From CAZGYE01 sp964530165 (lineage in GTDB: Bacteria > Planctomycetota > Planctomycetia > Planctomycetales > Planctomycetaceae): a stretch of DNA of 10,836 nucleotides. Both the position numbers and the translations under genes were made by a program. The stretch covers positions 1-10,836 of the forward strand of contig CAZGYE010000201.1 of the NCBI GenBank assembly GCA_964530165.1. Direction: 5' to 3'. The notes below the pieces were generated by a model that saw only the letters and a program-made list of their open reading frames with translations, made no database searches and was not told where the DNA came from. This document shows positions 1 to 5,660 of this stretch, in pieces (positions within the stretch are counted from its first letter, which is position 1; every line of letters starts with the position of its first letter).

Positions 1-653
1 AGGGTCTCTTTGATAGTCCGCGCTGAGACATCATCGTTGCCTTCGATGCCCCGAAGCCATACCTCTCCGACCAGGCGCAGGTCACCCTTTTCAGGCAAAA
101 GCCCGATCAGGTGTTCGAGTAAGTCGTTGAAAGCCGCTTGCTCGGCAGGGCTGACTTCTGGTGGCTGGCCAGGAAACACGCCGCTGGCTGCAACCCCTCC
201 AATGCCCGAGTCGCCCGATTCGTGATCTGCCTTCGCCTGTTTCGTCTGAAAGGCCGATTCGCCTTTCACTTTCCCGGCGCCCCTCTTCTTGGCGAGCTCC
301 GCTTTGAGCAATTTCAGCGCTTTGTGAACGACAATTGCCGTCAGAATTCGAAAGATGTCGTCGCGGTGGCGGACGTTCGTAAATCTGCCCTCTCCGACCC
401 CCTTGCAGAAACTGACCAAGGCGTTCTGGACGGCGTCACTCCGGTCAACAGCACGGCGTCGATGAGGCGGCAACACATAGCCGGCACGGCGGACCAGCTC
501 GGGCCAGAAGTAGTCCACGATCTCCGTAAATGCCTCCTTGTCGCCTTTCTCCAAACGGCGATAGGCTAACGTAATGTCGCCGATACTGCCGAATATTTCG
601 AGCCCGTCCTGACTGAGACCTTTGAGCGGTGTTGATGGATCGAGATCGCTCAT
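1..653 (-). CDS. ECF-type RNA polymerase sigma factor, planctomycete style (partial, runs off left edge)
   Basis: Reading leftward from ATG 653-651, 217 codons stay open to the window edge, so the C-terminus is missing. The ATG is preceded by GGAGG with 7 nt spacing, a strong ribosome binding site. Residues 26-50 (ITLAYRRLEKGDKEAF) and 70-115 (a charged DRSDAVQNALVSFCKG helix, then GRF...RDDIFRILTAIVVHKAL) match sigma region 2 of the ECF-like sigma factors abundant in planctomycetes, with a conserved SFCKG...GRF...DD pattern. Residues 120-170 are a variable linker. Residues 180-217 (LLEHLIGLLP...LRLVGEVWLRGIEG...SARTIKET) resemble region 4. Seen: the helix-turn-helix stretch after WLRG is about five residues shorter than the usual GYTNEEIAxxLGVSVRTVERKL form. 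Known: such sigmas direct transcription of small, often stress-linked regulons. Which genes it controls cannot be told. A small divergent gene lies upstream. Confidence 0.8.
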   Translation of the reverse strand, partial: MSDLDPSTPLKGLSQDGLEIFGSIGDITLAYRRLEKGDKEAFTEIVDYFWPELVRRAGYVLPPHRRRAVDRSDAVQNALVSFCKGVGEGRFTNVRHRDDIFRILTAIVVHKALKLLKAELAKKRGAGKVKGESAFQTKQAKADHESGDSGIGGVAASGVFPGQPPEVSPAEQAAFNDLLEHLIGLLPEKGDLRLVGEVWLRGIEGNDDVSARTIKET

Positions 654-743
654 GTTCCGTCCTCCATCCCCGCGAAGTGGTCCAAATTTGTCTACGGCAT
701 TTTTCATTGTGCCGAGGATTTTTCCGGATGTCCAGTCGCTCGT

Positions 744-771
744 GTCCGGTGTTTGGGGAGTAGTCCGGTGT
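744..771. repeat. 9-bp direct repeat in divergent intergenic region
   Basis: GTCCGGTGT occurs at 744-752 and again at 763-771, start to start 19 bp (about two helical turns). It lies between the divergent sigma factor gene (ATG 653) and the small coiled-coil protein gene (787 or 814). The placement would suit an operator or activator site, but this is inference. I could not identify convincing -35/-10 boxes around it. Confidence 0.35.
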
Positions 772-813
772 GGAGGACGATTTTTGATGGAGCGAGATGA
801 CAGGAGCCGCAAA

Positions 814-1203
814 ATGGCCTCACAGGAAACACGAGACGGTGGCGATCGCTCGGCAGAAAAGTATGCATATCAGCTTCTTGCACAGGACCTCACTGCAGTG
901 GTCGGGCAACTGAAGCTCATCCGACGCAAACGAGCAGAACTCCGCCAACTGCAAAAGGAAATCATGCGGATCGAGTTGTCGCTCGGCGAGCAGATCACCT
1001 GCGAAATTCGCGAACGGTTTCGAATTCTCGCTGGGCTGCGTGATGGCCTATTCAAGACAACGAGACGTGAATCGCACCAAAACGGGGAAGGGAAAAACCC
1101 CGTCAACAGAGACGCCTTCCGAGCTGAAGAATCAGTTGCGGATCATCGCAAGCAACCAACTCGAAGCGGGATGTGCGTAGAATTCCCAAGCAGCGGAAGC
1201 TGA
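814..1203 (+). CDS. Small hypothetical coiled-coil protein
   Basis: Unrecognised protein of 129 residues. ATG 814 has AGGAG with 8 nt spacing. An upstream in-frame ATG at 787, with GGAGG about 10 nt before it, is an alternative start giving 138 residues. Roughly residues 15-90 are a charged, leucine-rich helical stretch (QLLAQDLTAVVGQLKLIRRK, then AELRQLQKEIMRIELSL) that looks like a coiled coil. The last 40 residues are polar and low in structure. There is no signal peptide or membrane segment. It is divergent from the sigma factor gene, so the two may share control. A small coiled-coil partner of the sigma factor is conceivable, but nothing in the sequence proves it. The helix pattern supports coding; the C-terminal tail is less convincing. 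Confidence 0.5.
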   Translation: MASQETRDGGDRSAEKYAYQLLAQDLTAVVGQLKLIRRKRAELRQLQKEIMRIELSLGEQITCEIRERFRILAGLRDGLFKTTRRESHQNGEGKNPVNRDAFRAEESVADHRKQPTRSGMCVEFPSSGS

Positions 1204-1255
1204 TGAAGTACACGGGATGTGCCGGGCCATGTGGTTGTGGGTTGGCCGAGCCACG

Positions 1256-1576
1256 CTAACCCCAGAAGATGCCCATCGGGTCTTTGGCCACATACTCCAG
1301 TGCTTCGTCCAGCGGCATCACGATCGAGCCGAGATCGCCAATGTGGTCCCACTGATCGCGATGGCTCCACCACATGACCTCGACGAGATCGCCCTTTCCC
1401 GTGGGACGCAACCGGGCAACCGGTCGGCCGTTGTCCTCGCGGAACAGAGAATACCCCTTCGACCGTCTCTCAACCAAGACGTCGCCCCCCTTGGCCTGGT
1501 TGAAGGCCACAATGCGCTGCAACATGGTGTCCAGCTTTGCCGAGGAGTGCTTCCTGGCTGCTTTACGGGGAGACAT
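1256..1576 (-). CDS. DUF3024-like protein
   Basis: 106 residues, start ATG 1576, stop TAG. The middle (GYSLFREDNGRPVARLRP, then VEVMWWSHRDQWDHIG) and the C-terminal end (LDEALEYVAKDPMGIFWG) resemble the DUF3024 family as I recall it: a sequence with 'LFERRP...PVAxFRY', a Trp-rich 'W...RDxKWHRY' strand and a terminal 'DPTGIFWG'. The function of that family is unknown. The N-terminus is basic (SPRKAARKHSSAK). The start overlaps the end of the upstream gene by 14 bp, so it is probably translated from the same mRNA as the last gene of the cluster. It is short and soluble, with no catalytic motif visible. The family assignment is from memory of the motif and should be treated as moderately sure. 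Confidence 0.65.
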   Translation of the reverse strand: MSPRKAARKHSSAKLDTMLQRIVAFNQAKGGDVLVERRSKGYSLFREDNGRPVARLRPTGKGDLVEVMWWSHRDQWDHIGDLGSIVMPLDEALEYVAKDPMGIFWG

Positions 1577-2255
1577 TCCATACCTCCATCAGCCGCCAGC
1601 CTTTGGATGTCTTCACGACGACCCCGCTGATGTCCCACCCCACTTTGCATTGCCGGCAGGCTTCGCGAGACACGGGGACAGGGCCGATCTCGCCGTCGCC
1701 CGACGTGAAGGGTTCCAGCCACAGCTTCCCCGGCTCGATTCGCGTGACGGTGAAGTGGTCTTCGATTTCCTGAGAGTAGCGCGCCGGGGCGTGTTCGTCG
1801 AGGTAGGCTTCCAACAGATCGACCACATCCTTGGCGACCGGCAGGTCTCGGGCGGCCTCGCCAGCCCGCTCTTCGGCCATCTCAAGAGCCTCCGTGTCCT
1901 CAACGTAGCCTTTCTCAGCCAACCACTTCATCAGCTTCTTGGTGACCGTGCCGGCCGCCTTCATCGTTTCCTTGCCGGCAATGACCTTGTGGGGCATGAA
2001 GTAACCAAGGAACTCAGACAGGCCGCCGGCGATCTCTTCCGGCCCAAAGGTGCTGCAGTAGGTGCCGCCAGCGTCGGTGATGCTGTTGTACTCTTCCTGG
2101 TCGTGACTTGGCCAGTAGCCTTCCAAGCAGGAGCGAAACAGATCGAGGATCTCATCGTATCGGCGGTAGGTCTTCGGACTGAGCCTGGCCTTCTGATCCG
2201 CCAAGAATTCGTTGAACACTTCGTCGATCGTTTTGGCCGGTTTGGGGTTGCTCAT
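1563..2255 (-). CDS. Protein with integrase-like SAM/core-binding N-terminal domain, no recombinase domain
   Basis: 230 residues from ATG 2255; an ATG four codons upstream (2267) is the alternative but has AGG directly abutting it. Residues 7-45 (TIDEVFNEFLADQKARLSPKT, then YRRYDEILDLFRSCLEGY) are typical of the N-terminal core-binding domain of tyrosine recombinases. A second helical block (residues 75-130, EIAGGLSEFLGYFMPHKVI and TVTKKLMKWLAEKGYV) continues the fold. The C-terminal 100 residues are not a recombinase catalytic domain: no R...HxxR...Y set is visible. Instead there is a beta-rich region ending in a CRQC motif and GVVVKTSKGWRLMEVWNVSP. So it probably binds DNA without recombining it; this is inference. 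It overlaps the next gene by 14 bp and follows the upstream gene after about 40 bp. Confidence 0.65.
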   Translation of the reverse strand: MSNPKPAKTIDEVFNEFLADQKARLSPKTYRRYDEILDLFRSCLEGYWPSHDQEEYNSITDAGGTYCSTFGPEEIAGGLSEFLGYFMPHKVIAGKETMKAAGTVTKKLMKWLAEKGYVEDTEALEMAEERAGEAARDLPVAKDVVDLLEAYLDEHAPARYSQEIEDHFTVTRIEPGKLWLEPFTSGDGEIGPVPVSREACRQCKVGWDISGVVVKTSKGWRLMEVWNVSP

Positions 2256-2297
2256 GAAGTAGCGCATCCTGTTTTGCGATTTCAGATCTGCAATCGG

Positions 2298-2642
2298 TCA
2301 GCTTTCGCGTCGGAACGTGTGCAGCTTCATGCCCGGTTCCTCGTCCTCCGGTGCGCAAGCCAGCACCTGCAGGAAGACCTCGCGGCCCTGGTAGACACCC
2401 TCGACGACGAGCCGAGGTCCTTCGTCATGCGGGAAGCCGAGCGAGTGCCACACCAGGGCTTCGATGCGATCGAACGTCGCCCGCAGCTTATCCACGTCGA
2501 GAGCGAAGCCGGGAACGACCACCTCCCCGTCAGATGCTCCGCCGACAAGCTCGATCGGTGTCGGGTAGACGTCCACATCCCAGTAGCCCTCCTCTTCACC
2601 ATACCGATAGCCCAGCGGCCCCATAGGGCTGTCGGCCGTCAT
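2298..2642 (-). CDS. Hypothetical protein, acidic
   Basis: Unrecognised protein of 114 residues. Start ATG 2642 is chosen because it overlaps the TGA of the upstream gene as ATGA, the usual sign of coupled translation; in-frame codons upstream would intrude 36 bp into that gene. It is acidic, with aromatic-rich segments near the N-terminus (YRYGEEEGYWDVDVYPTPIE), then GEVVVPGFALDVDKLRATFD, then EALVWHSLGFPHDEGPRLVV, and EVFLQVLACAPEDEEPG near the C-terminus. No signal peptide, membrane helix or known catalytic motif is visible. The alternating strand-like pattern suggests a small alpha/beta fold. It is the third gene of a compact leftward cluster. Confidence 0.6.
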   Translation of the reverse strand: MTADSPMGPLGYRYGEEEGYWDVDVYPTPIELVGGASDGEVVVPGFALDVDKLRATFDRIEALVWHSLGFPHDEGPRLVVEGVYQGREVFLQVLACAPEDEEPGMKLHTFRRES

Positions 2643-3220
2643 GGACCCAGCGACGGCCTCCAAAGCCGGTGCAACCATGCCATGGGGGGCAGGTCGGCCA
2701 CAGTCTGCGGCCCGTGAAAGTATTGCCGCCCTTCCTCACTCAGTCGCTCGAACCGCTCGTGGTCCTCGCGGAAAAGGCGAGCCATCCCGTGCTCGCCGAA
2801 CTCCTCCAGCTTCTGGACGAATACCCGGTCCCAGGTTCGGTAATATTCCTCGCGAATCTGATCATACCCGGCGGGCACCGTTCCGGTTGGCCAGACGCTC
2901 CCATCCTCCAAGCCATACTCTTCCTCGATCGCCCGCATCCTGTCCTCGTAGCCATCCAACGCTGAGTCGGCGTTCCGGGTGGCGATGTCGTCGATCAGGT
3001 GCGATACGAGCCAGAACGAGGCCGCGTCAGGCAACGAATCGGCCTCACGGATCACCTGGTATACAGTGAGACGGTCTTCTGCTGTGGAATCCGGTCCCAA
3101 CCGGGTCCAGGCGTCGTACCACGGCAGCGGGACGGGCGAAGTTGCGGCTACTGCCTTCAGCTTCGCGTCGATGGCCGCATAAGGAGACTCTTTCCCGTTG
3201 GCCATCTCGTGTGTGCCCAT
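2639..3220 (-). CDS. Hypothetical protein, mostly helical
   Basis: Unrecognised protein of 193 residues. ATG 3220 overlaps the upstream stop as TGATG and has AGGGAG just upstream with short spacing; GTG 3223 and ATG 3205 are possible alternatives. The sequence is soluble and helix-rich, with many acidic and aromatic residues (SFWLVSHLIDDIATR, RMRAIEEEYGLEDG, QIREEYYRTWDRVFVQKLEE, GMARLFREDHERFERLSEEG). No known domain, signal peptide or membrane segment was recognised. The stop is coupled to the following gene by ATGA. Balanced codon use and overlaps on both sides support a real gene. Confidence 0.65.
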   Translation of the reverse strand: MGTHEMANGKESPYAAIDAKLKAVAATSPVPLPWYDAWTRLGPDSTAEDRLTVYQVIREADSLPDAASFWLVSHLIDDIATRNADSALDGYEDRMRAIEEEYGLEDGSVWPTGTVPAGYDQIREEYYRTWDRVFVQKLEEFGEHGMARLFREDHERFERLSEEGRQYFHGPQTVADLPPMAWLHRLWRPSLGP

Positions 3221-3464
3221 CACTCTCCCTCGCCCATGTACTGCGGCGGGCTCTTTCCTACCCGCTTGGTCATCTTTGGATACTTCCCTTTGGGTGCCTT
3301 CTCGTCGATGGCCAGGACGTCAATCTGGTGCCACCAGTGGTTTCTCCCGCGCGTCGGCAGGGCGGCGTCGGCTCTCTGTTCTCTTTGCCAACGTGTTCGC
3401 ACTCGAAAACTTCCCGGGGATTTTGAAACAGCCGGTCTATTTCCATCGGACCATATGTTACCAC
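3220..3464 (-). pseudogene. Small unassigned gene, apparently frameshifted
   Basis: Two leftward frames look like halves of one gene. From GTG 3464 one frame reads a protein-like N-terminus (TYGPMEIDRLFQNPREVFEC, then EHVGKENREPTPP) and then turns into low-quality sequence ending at 3270. A second frame covers the 3' half with protein-like sequence (NHWWHQIDVLAIDEKAPKGK, then YPKMTKRVGKSPPQYMGEGE) and ends in a TGA that overlaps the next gene's ATG as TGATG. The good stretches meet between about 3345 and 3390, so one indel would join them into a product of about 80 residues. The second frame alone is open from 3525 but its upstream half looks non-coding. I do not recognise the family. Whether the shift is real, programmed or an assembly error cannot be told. 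Confidence 0.45.
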
Positions 3465-3525
3465 TCTCGGCGTCCGGTGCCACGTTTTCTCGCCGCCGTT
3501 TGCAATGGTCGAGTAGCTCAGCCAT

Positions 3526-3837
3526 TCGGCTCTTGCCCTGACAGATCCATACGTGGGGTTTTACCGGATACGGCCCCCCCGAGGCTTCACGAAGTTGCTG
3601 GCGCGTACGCGGCTGGGATCAACGATTCATCTTCGCGTCATCCGCTGGCGACACCGGCAATCGAGCCCAGTTCGCGTTGCTTGTCACGCTATCCGTCACG
3701 GAATGGGTGGCAAATGCTGGGTTTTCTCGTAAAATATGGACAGTCGGGCGAAGCTCGTCAGGTTCGCTTTGGCGTCACAAGAATTGGCCAGAGAAGGATT
3801 TGGGATCACAAGGGCACAGAATATTCTGGCGCATCCT
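3526..3837. other. Intergenic stretch without a recognisable gene
   Basis: About 310 bp between the frameshifted gene and the tRNA fragment. No frame on either strand gives convincing protein-like sequence. The only distinct element is a perfect 12-bp palindrome CAGAATATTCTG at 3817-3828, about 10 bp before the tRNA fragment. It could be a protein-binding site near an integration junction, but that is only a guess. Confidence 0.5.
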
Positions 3838-3884
3838 GTGGACTTCTAATCCGTAGGTCGGAGGTTCGAATCCTCCCGGGCGTG
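3838..3884 (+). tRNA. tRNA-Arg(TCT) 3' half, 5' half absent (likely attachment-site remnant)
   Basis: The following parts read in order: anticodon stem GTGGA 3838-3842, loop CTTCTAA 3843-3849 with anticodon TCT at 3845-3847, 3' stem TCCGT 3850-3854 (three Watson-Crick and two G-U pairs), variable loop AGGTC, T stem GGAGG, T loop TTCGAAT 3865-3871, T stem CCTCC, acceptor 3' strand CGGGCGT 3877-3883 and a possible discriminator G 3884. Upstream I find neither a matching acceptor 5' strand (ACGCCCG-like) nor a D arm that fits. This is half a tRNA gene, not an intact one. Integrative elements that target tRNA genes typically leave such a 3' half at the far end of the insert; by that logic the element lies to the left. 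Confidence 0.7.
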
Positions 3885-3904
3885 CTTTTGTGGCAATGAT
3901 TTAC

Positions 3905-3924
3905 GTCAATCCAGGTCAATCCAG
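3905..3924. repeat. Tandem 10-bp direct repeat next to the tRNA fragment
   Basis: GTCAATCCAG occurs twice head to tail (3905-3914 and 3915-3924), 20 bp after the tRNA-Arg fragment. Short repeats beside a tRNA attachment core are often integrase arm-type sites. That role is inferred only from position. Confidence 0.5.
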
Positions 3925-3950
3925 CAAATTGCACTTGCGTCTGTCACGCT

Positions 3951-3981
3951 AAAAAGAAACCCCTGTGTGGCAGCACGGGGG
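3951..3981 (-). terminator. Rho-independent terminator for leftward transcription
   Basis: An 8-bp stem (3960-3967 with 3974-3981, one G-T pair) closes a 6-nt loop. Read leftward, the GC-rich hairpin is followed at once by TTTCTTTTT (3959-3951), the classic terminator layout. Rightward there is no T tract. The nearest leftward gene upstream is fdhE, which ends at 4776. If this is its terminator, the formate dehydrogenase mRNA would run antisense through the whole toxin-antitoxin pair. Confidence 0.6.
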
Positions 3982-3983
3982 CG

Positions 3984-4039
3984 GCGAACCTTTCAGCTCG
4001 CCTTCAGTGTTTCCTTGAAACTTGTAGCTGGAGGTTCGC
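3984..4039. repeat. 8-bp inverted repeat upstream of the toxin-antitoxin pair
   Basis: GCGAACCT at 3984-3991 is the exact inverse of AGGTTCGC at 4032-4039, with a 40-nt spacer. The right arm forms part of GGAGGTTCG (4030-4038), the same 9 bases as in the T arm of the tRNA fragment (3860-3868). It may be an operator or a second junction trace; the evidence is weak. Confidence 0.3.
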
Positions 4040-4150
4040 ACAACAGCACGTCCCCCTAGGCCCTGGTACCGGAAGACGCGTGGCGTTTGGTACATTCAAA
4101 TCAACGGGAAAACCTCGGGCGGTTCGGTTGTTATTGAAGCAGAGGTTCCG
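4028..4150 (+). pseudogene. Possible N-terminal remnant of a phage-type integrase, in frame with mntA
   Basis: After an in-frame TAG (4025-4027), the frame of mntA is open and has no ATG before 4151. It reads RPPRPWYRKTRGVWYIQING and a few more residues. The pattern PWYRK-x-W-Y-x-x-INGK resembles, from memory, the short beta-strand region that opens some tyrosine recombinases in planctomycetes. After about 30 residues the resemblance stops and the frame runs into the MntA start. With the tRNA fragment just upstream, I read it as debris of an integrative element. It could also be a chance match. Confidence 0.35.
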
Positions 4151-4462
4151 ATGGTCGCACTCATCGAACAAAAACGAACCCGAATCGTTGAACTCTGCCG
4201 CGAATACGGCGTGCAGCGGCTGGAGTTGTTCGGCTCGGCTGCGACGGGGGAGGACTACGATCCCGGCCGCAGCGACCTCGACTTCCTCGTTGAATTCGAG
4301 CGGAGCGAGACAATAGGTCCGGCAGACCAGTATTTCGGCCTATGGGAAGACCTCAAGAACCTCTTCGGCCGAGATGTCGATCTCGTCACGGCCCGTTCGT
4401 TGCGAAATCCCTATTTCATCAAGGCGGTCAACGAGACGCGACAGGTGCTCTATGCATCCTAA
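4151..4462 (+). CDS. mntA: MntA-type minimal nucleotidyltransferase (antitoxin)
   Basis: 103 residues, the usual length for this family. Start ATG 4151 follows AGAGG with 5-6 nt spacing. The pol-beta nucleotidyltransferase signature is intact: LFGSAATG with Gly28-Ser29, SDLDFLV with catalytic Asp42 and Asp44, and a third acidic strand RDVDLV with Asp77. Known: in type VII toxin-antitoxin systems MntA adds AMP groups to a tyrosine of its HEPN partner and silences it. The stop overlaps the start of the HEPN gene by 11 bp, so the pair is co-translated in the order antitoxin then toxin. The pair stands on the strand opposite the formate dehydrogenase operon, next to an integration junction, as is usual for mobile or addictive modules. 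Confidence 0.9.
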   Translation: MVALIEQKRTRIVELCREYGVQRLELFGSAATGEDYDPGRSDLDFLVEFERSETIGPADQYFGLWEDLKNLFGRDVDLVTARSLRNPYFIKAVNETRQVLYAS

Positions 4463-4976
4463 AGCCCCGAAACTTCTGGAAGACATTTGCGACGCGGCGT
4501 CTTTTGTGTGCGAGTCAGTCCAGGGTTTTGCGCAACAGGAGTATGAAGGAAATCGCGTTCTTCGGCAGGCCGTGGAACGGAACTTCGAGATCATCGGGGA
4601 AGCGCTCATTCGACTCTCCCAAGTGGACGACGACACCGCCGGTCGCGTCGGCCCCATTGGGCAAATCAAGGCGTTTCGCAACATCCTCGTTCACGCGTAC
4701 GATAGCATCGACCACGAAATCGTCTGGGACGTGATCCAGAACAAGCTGCCCCTGTTGCTCAAGAACGTCGAGCAGCTATCGGAGCGCGCCGTACGGAAGC
4801 TGGCCCGCGTAGCCTTCCTTTTCTGCGATCAGATCGAGATACAAGGTCGCGATCGTCTCAACGAGAGGAATCATCGATTTGTTCTCGGGGAGTTTTCGCT
4901 CATCCACGGTCTTGAGATAACCTTTGCATTGCTCACAGGTCTCGATCGCGTAGGGATCGGCCGTGTCGATGGATAG
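4452..4976 (+). CDS. hepT: HepT-like HEPN toxin (DUF86) with extended C-terminus
   Basis: Start ATG 4452 lies inside the end of mntA. Residues 1-112 are a typical HepT/DUF86 protein: helices LLEDICDAASFVCESV, the VLRQAVERNFEIIGEALIRL helix, and the RNase motif R-x4-H-x-Y as RNILVHAY (Arg76, His81, Tyr83). Known: HEPN proteins of this kind are ribonucleases, and the Tyr of this motif is the target of AMPylation by MntA. Family members usually end soon after the segment seen here as KLPLLLKNVEQL. Here no stop appears, and the frame continues to TAG 4974-4976, giving 174 residues. The extra 62 or so residues are encoded antisense to the 3' end of fdhE (overlap 4776-4976) and look like non-protein sequence. 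The original stop may have been lost. Core function is confident; whether the tail is tolerated is not known. Confidence 0.85.
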   Translation: MHPKAPKLLEDICDAASFVCESVQGFAQQEYEGNRVLRQAVERNFEIIGEALIRLSQVDDDTAGRVGPIGQIKAFRNILVHAYDSIDHEIVWDVIQNKLPLLLKNVEQLSERAVRKLARVAFLFCDQIEIQGRDRLNERNHRFVLGEFSLIHGLEITFALLTGLDRVGIGRVDG

Positions 4977-5654
4977 CATGCCGAGGCCTTGTTGAGTTCC
5001 GCAGAACGGGCAGCCGACCCTAGCAAACTGCCAACTCTCGCCGCACAGCGAGCAGAATAGGATCCGCCGGCCGTCCTCCCGCTGCAGCTTAGCCAGCCCC
5101 GGCGGCGAGCCGCACAAGGGGCAGCAACCCGCCGGCTTCGGCGCCGCGTTTGTGAGTTGCTTTAGCCGGCCGGCGGCCTCAGCCACAAACGGTGCGATCA
5201 GCACCCGCCCGAAAAAAAGCAGGGCCTCGACGTCAACGTCCCATCGCTCCGAGAGCGAGGCCAGGAATGCCTCGTCTGGACCGAAGCCGGCTTTACGGGC
5301 GAGTTGTTCGAGAAGCTCAGGGTCCTTGGCGGCCGCTGTCGAGAGGCGGCTCAGGTCTTCGCTCTGGCCCTCGTGTTTCCCGAGCGCTGCGGAAAGATCC
5401 TCAAGCAAGTTCCGCAGCAGCGTAACATCCAACGGCACTTCACTTGGCTCGAGCGCCGCGGTCTGGTCGCCGTCCTTCGCCTCCGCGACCGGAAAAACGG
5501 CCCGGCGGTCCAGCGCCTCGCGCACCGCCGTCTGTGCGGCAAGCAGCTCGATCCGGAACCGAACGTACTCCTCGGACACATACTCGCGACCGATCAGCGC
5601 TTCGAGGTTCGCGATGATCTCTGCCGACTCGAAAGACGATCCGTTTTCCACCAT
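4776..5654 (-). CDS. fdhE: Formate dehydrogenase maturation factor FdhE
   Basis: 292 residues, slightly shorter than E. coli FdhE as I recall it. Four CxxC pairs are intact: Cys178/181 (CPLCGSPPG), Cys201/204 (CSLCGESW), Cys215/218 (CPFCGTQQG) and Cys240/243 (CEQCKGYLKTVDE). They form the rubredoxin-like metal-binding half; the N-terminal 165 residues are helical. Known: FdhE is a cytoplasmic iron-binding protein needed for assembly of active respiratory formate dehydrogenase, and it interacts with the catalytic subunit. ATG 5654 lies 6 nt after the stop of the membrane subunit gene, so translation is coupled. The stop is TAG, followed downstream by the convergent HEPN gene, whose last 201 bp overlap this one on the other strand. 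Confidence 0.92.
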   Translation of the reverse strand: MVENGSSFESAEIIANLEALIGREYVSEEYVRFRIELLAAQTAVREALDRRAVFPVAEAKDGDQTAALEPSEVPLDVTLLRNLLEDLSAALGKHEGQSEDLSRLSTAAAKDPELLEQLARKAGFGPDEAFLASLSERWDVDVEALLFFGRVLIAPFVAEAAGRLKQLTNAAPKPAGCCPLCGSPPGLAKLQREDGRRILFCSLCGESWQFARVGCPFCGTQQGLGMLSIDTADPYAIETCEQCKGYLKTVDERKLPENKSMIPLVETIATLYLDLIAEKEGYAGQLPYGALR

Positions 5655-5660
5655 TGGGGT

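Noticed and set aside
1203..1256. Possible bidirectional terminator between the convergent genes
   Set aside because: Only a broken stem (GGGTT/AACCC with an inner GGC/GCC) without a T tract. Too weak to call.
1374..2717. Open rightward frame of 447 codons
   Set aside because: It is antisense to three leftward genes with better protein-like sequence, overlap coupling and family signals. Long antisense frames are common at this GC content.
3509..3540. GAGTAGCTCAG motif resembling a tRNA 5' half (D arm)
   Set aside because: No matching D stem (GAGC) follows and it cannot pair with the acceptor strand of the fragment at 3877-3883. It is probably chance.
3198..3899. Open rightward frame of 233 codons spanning the tRNA fragment
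   Set aside because: It crosses the tRNA 3' half and the antisense of other genes. There is no protein-like pattern and no good ribosome binding site.
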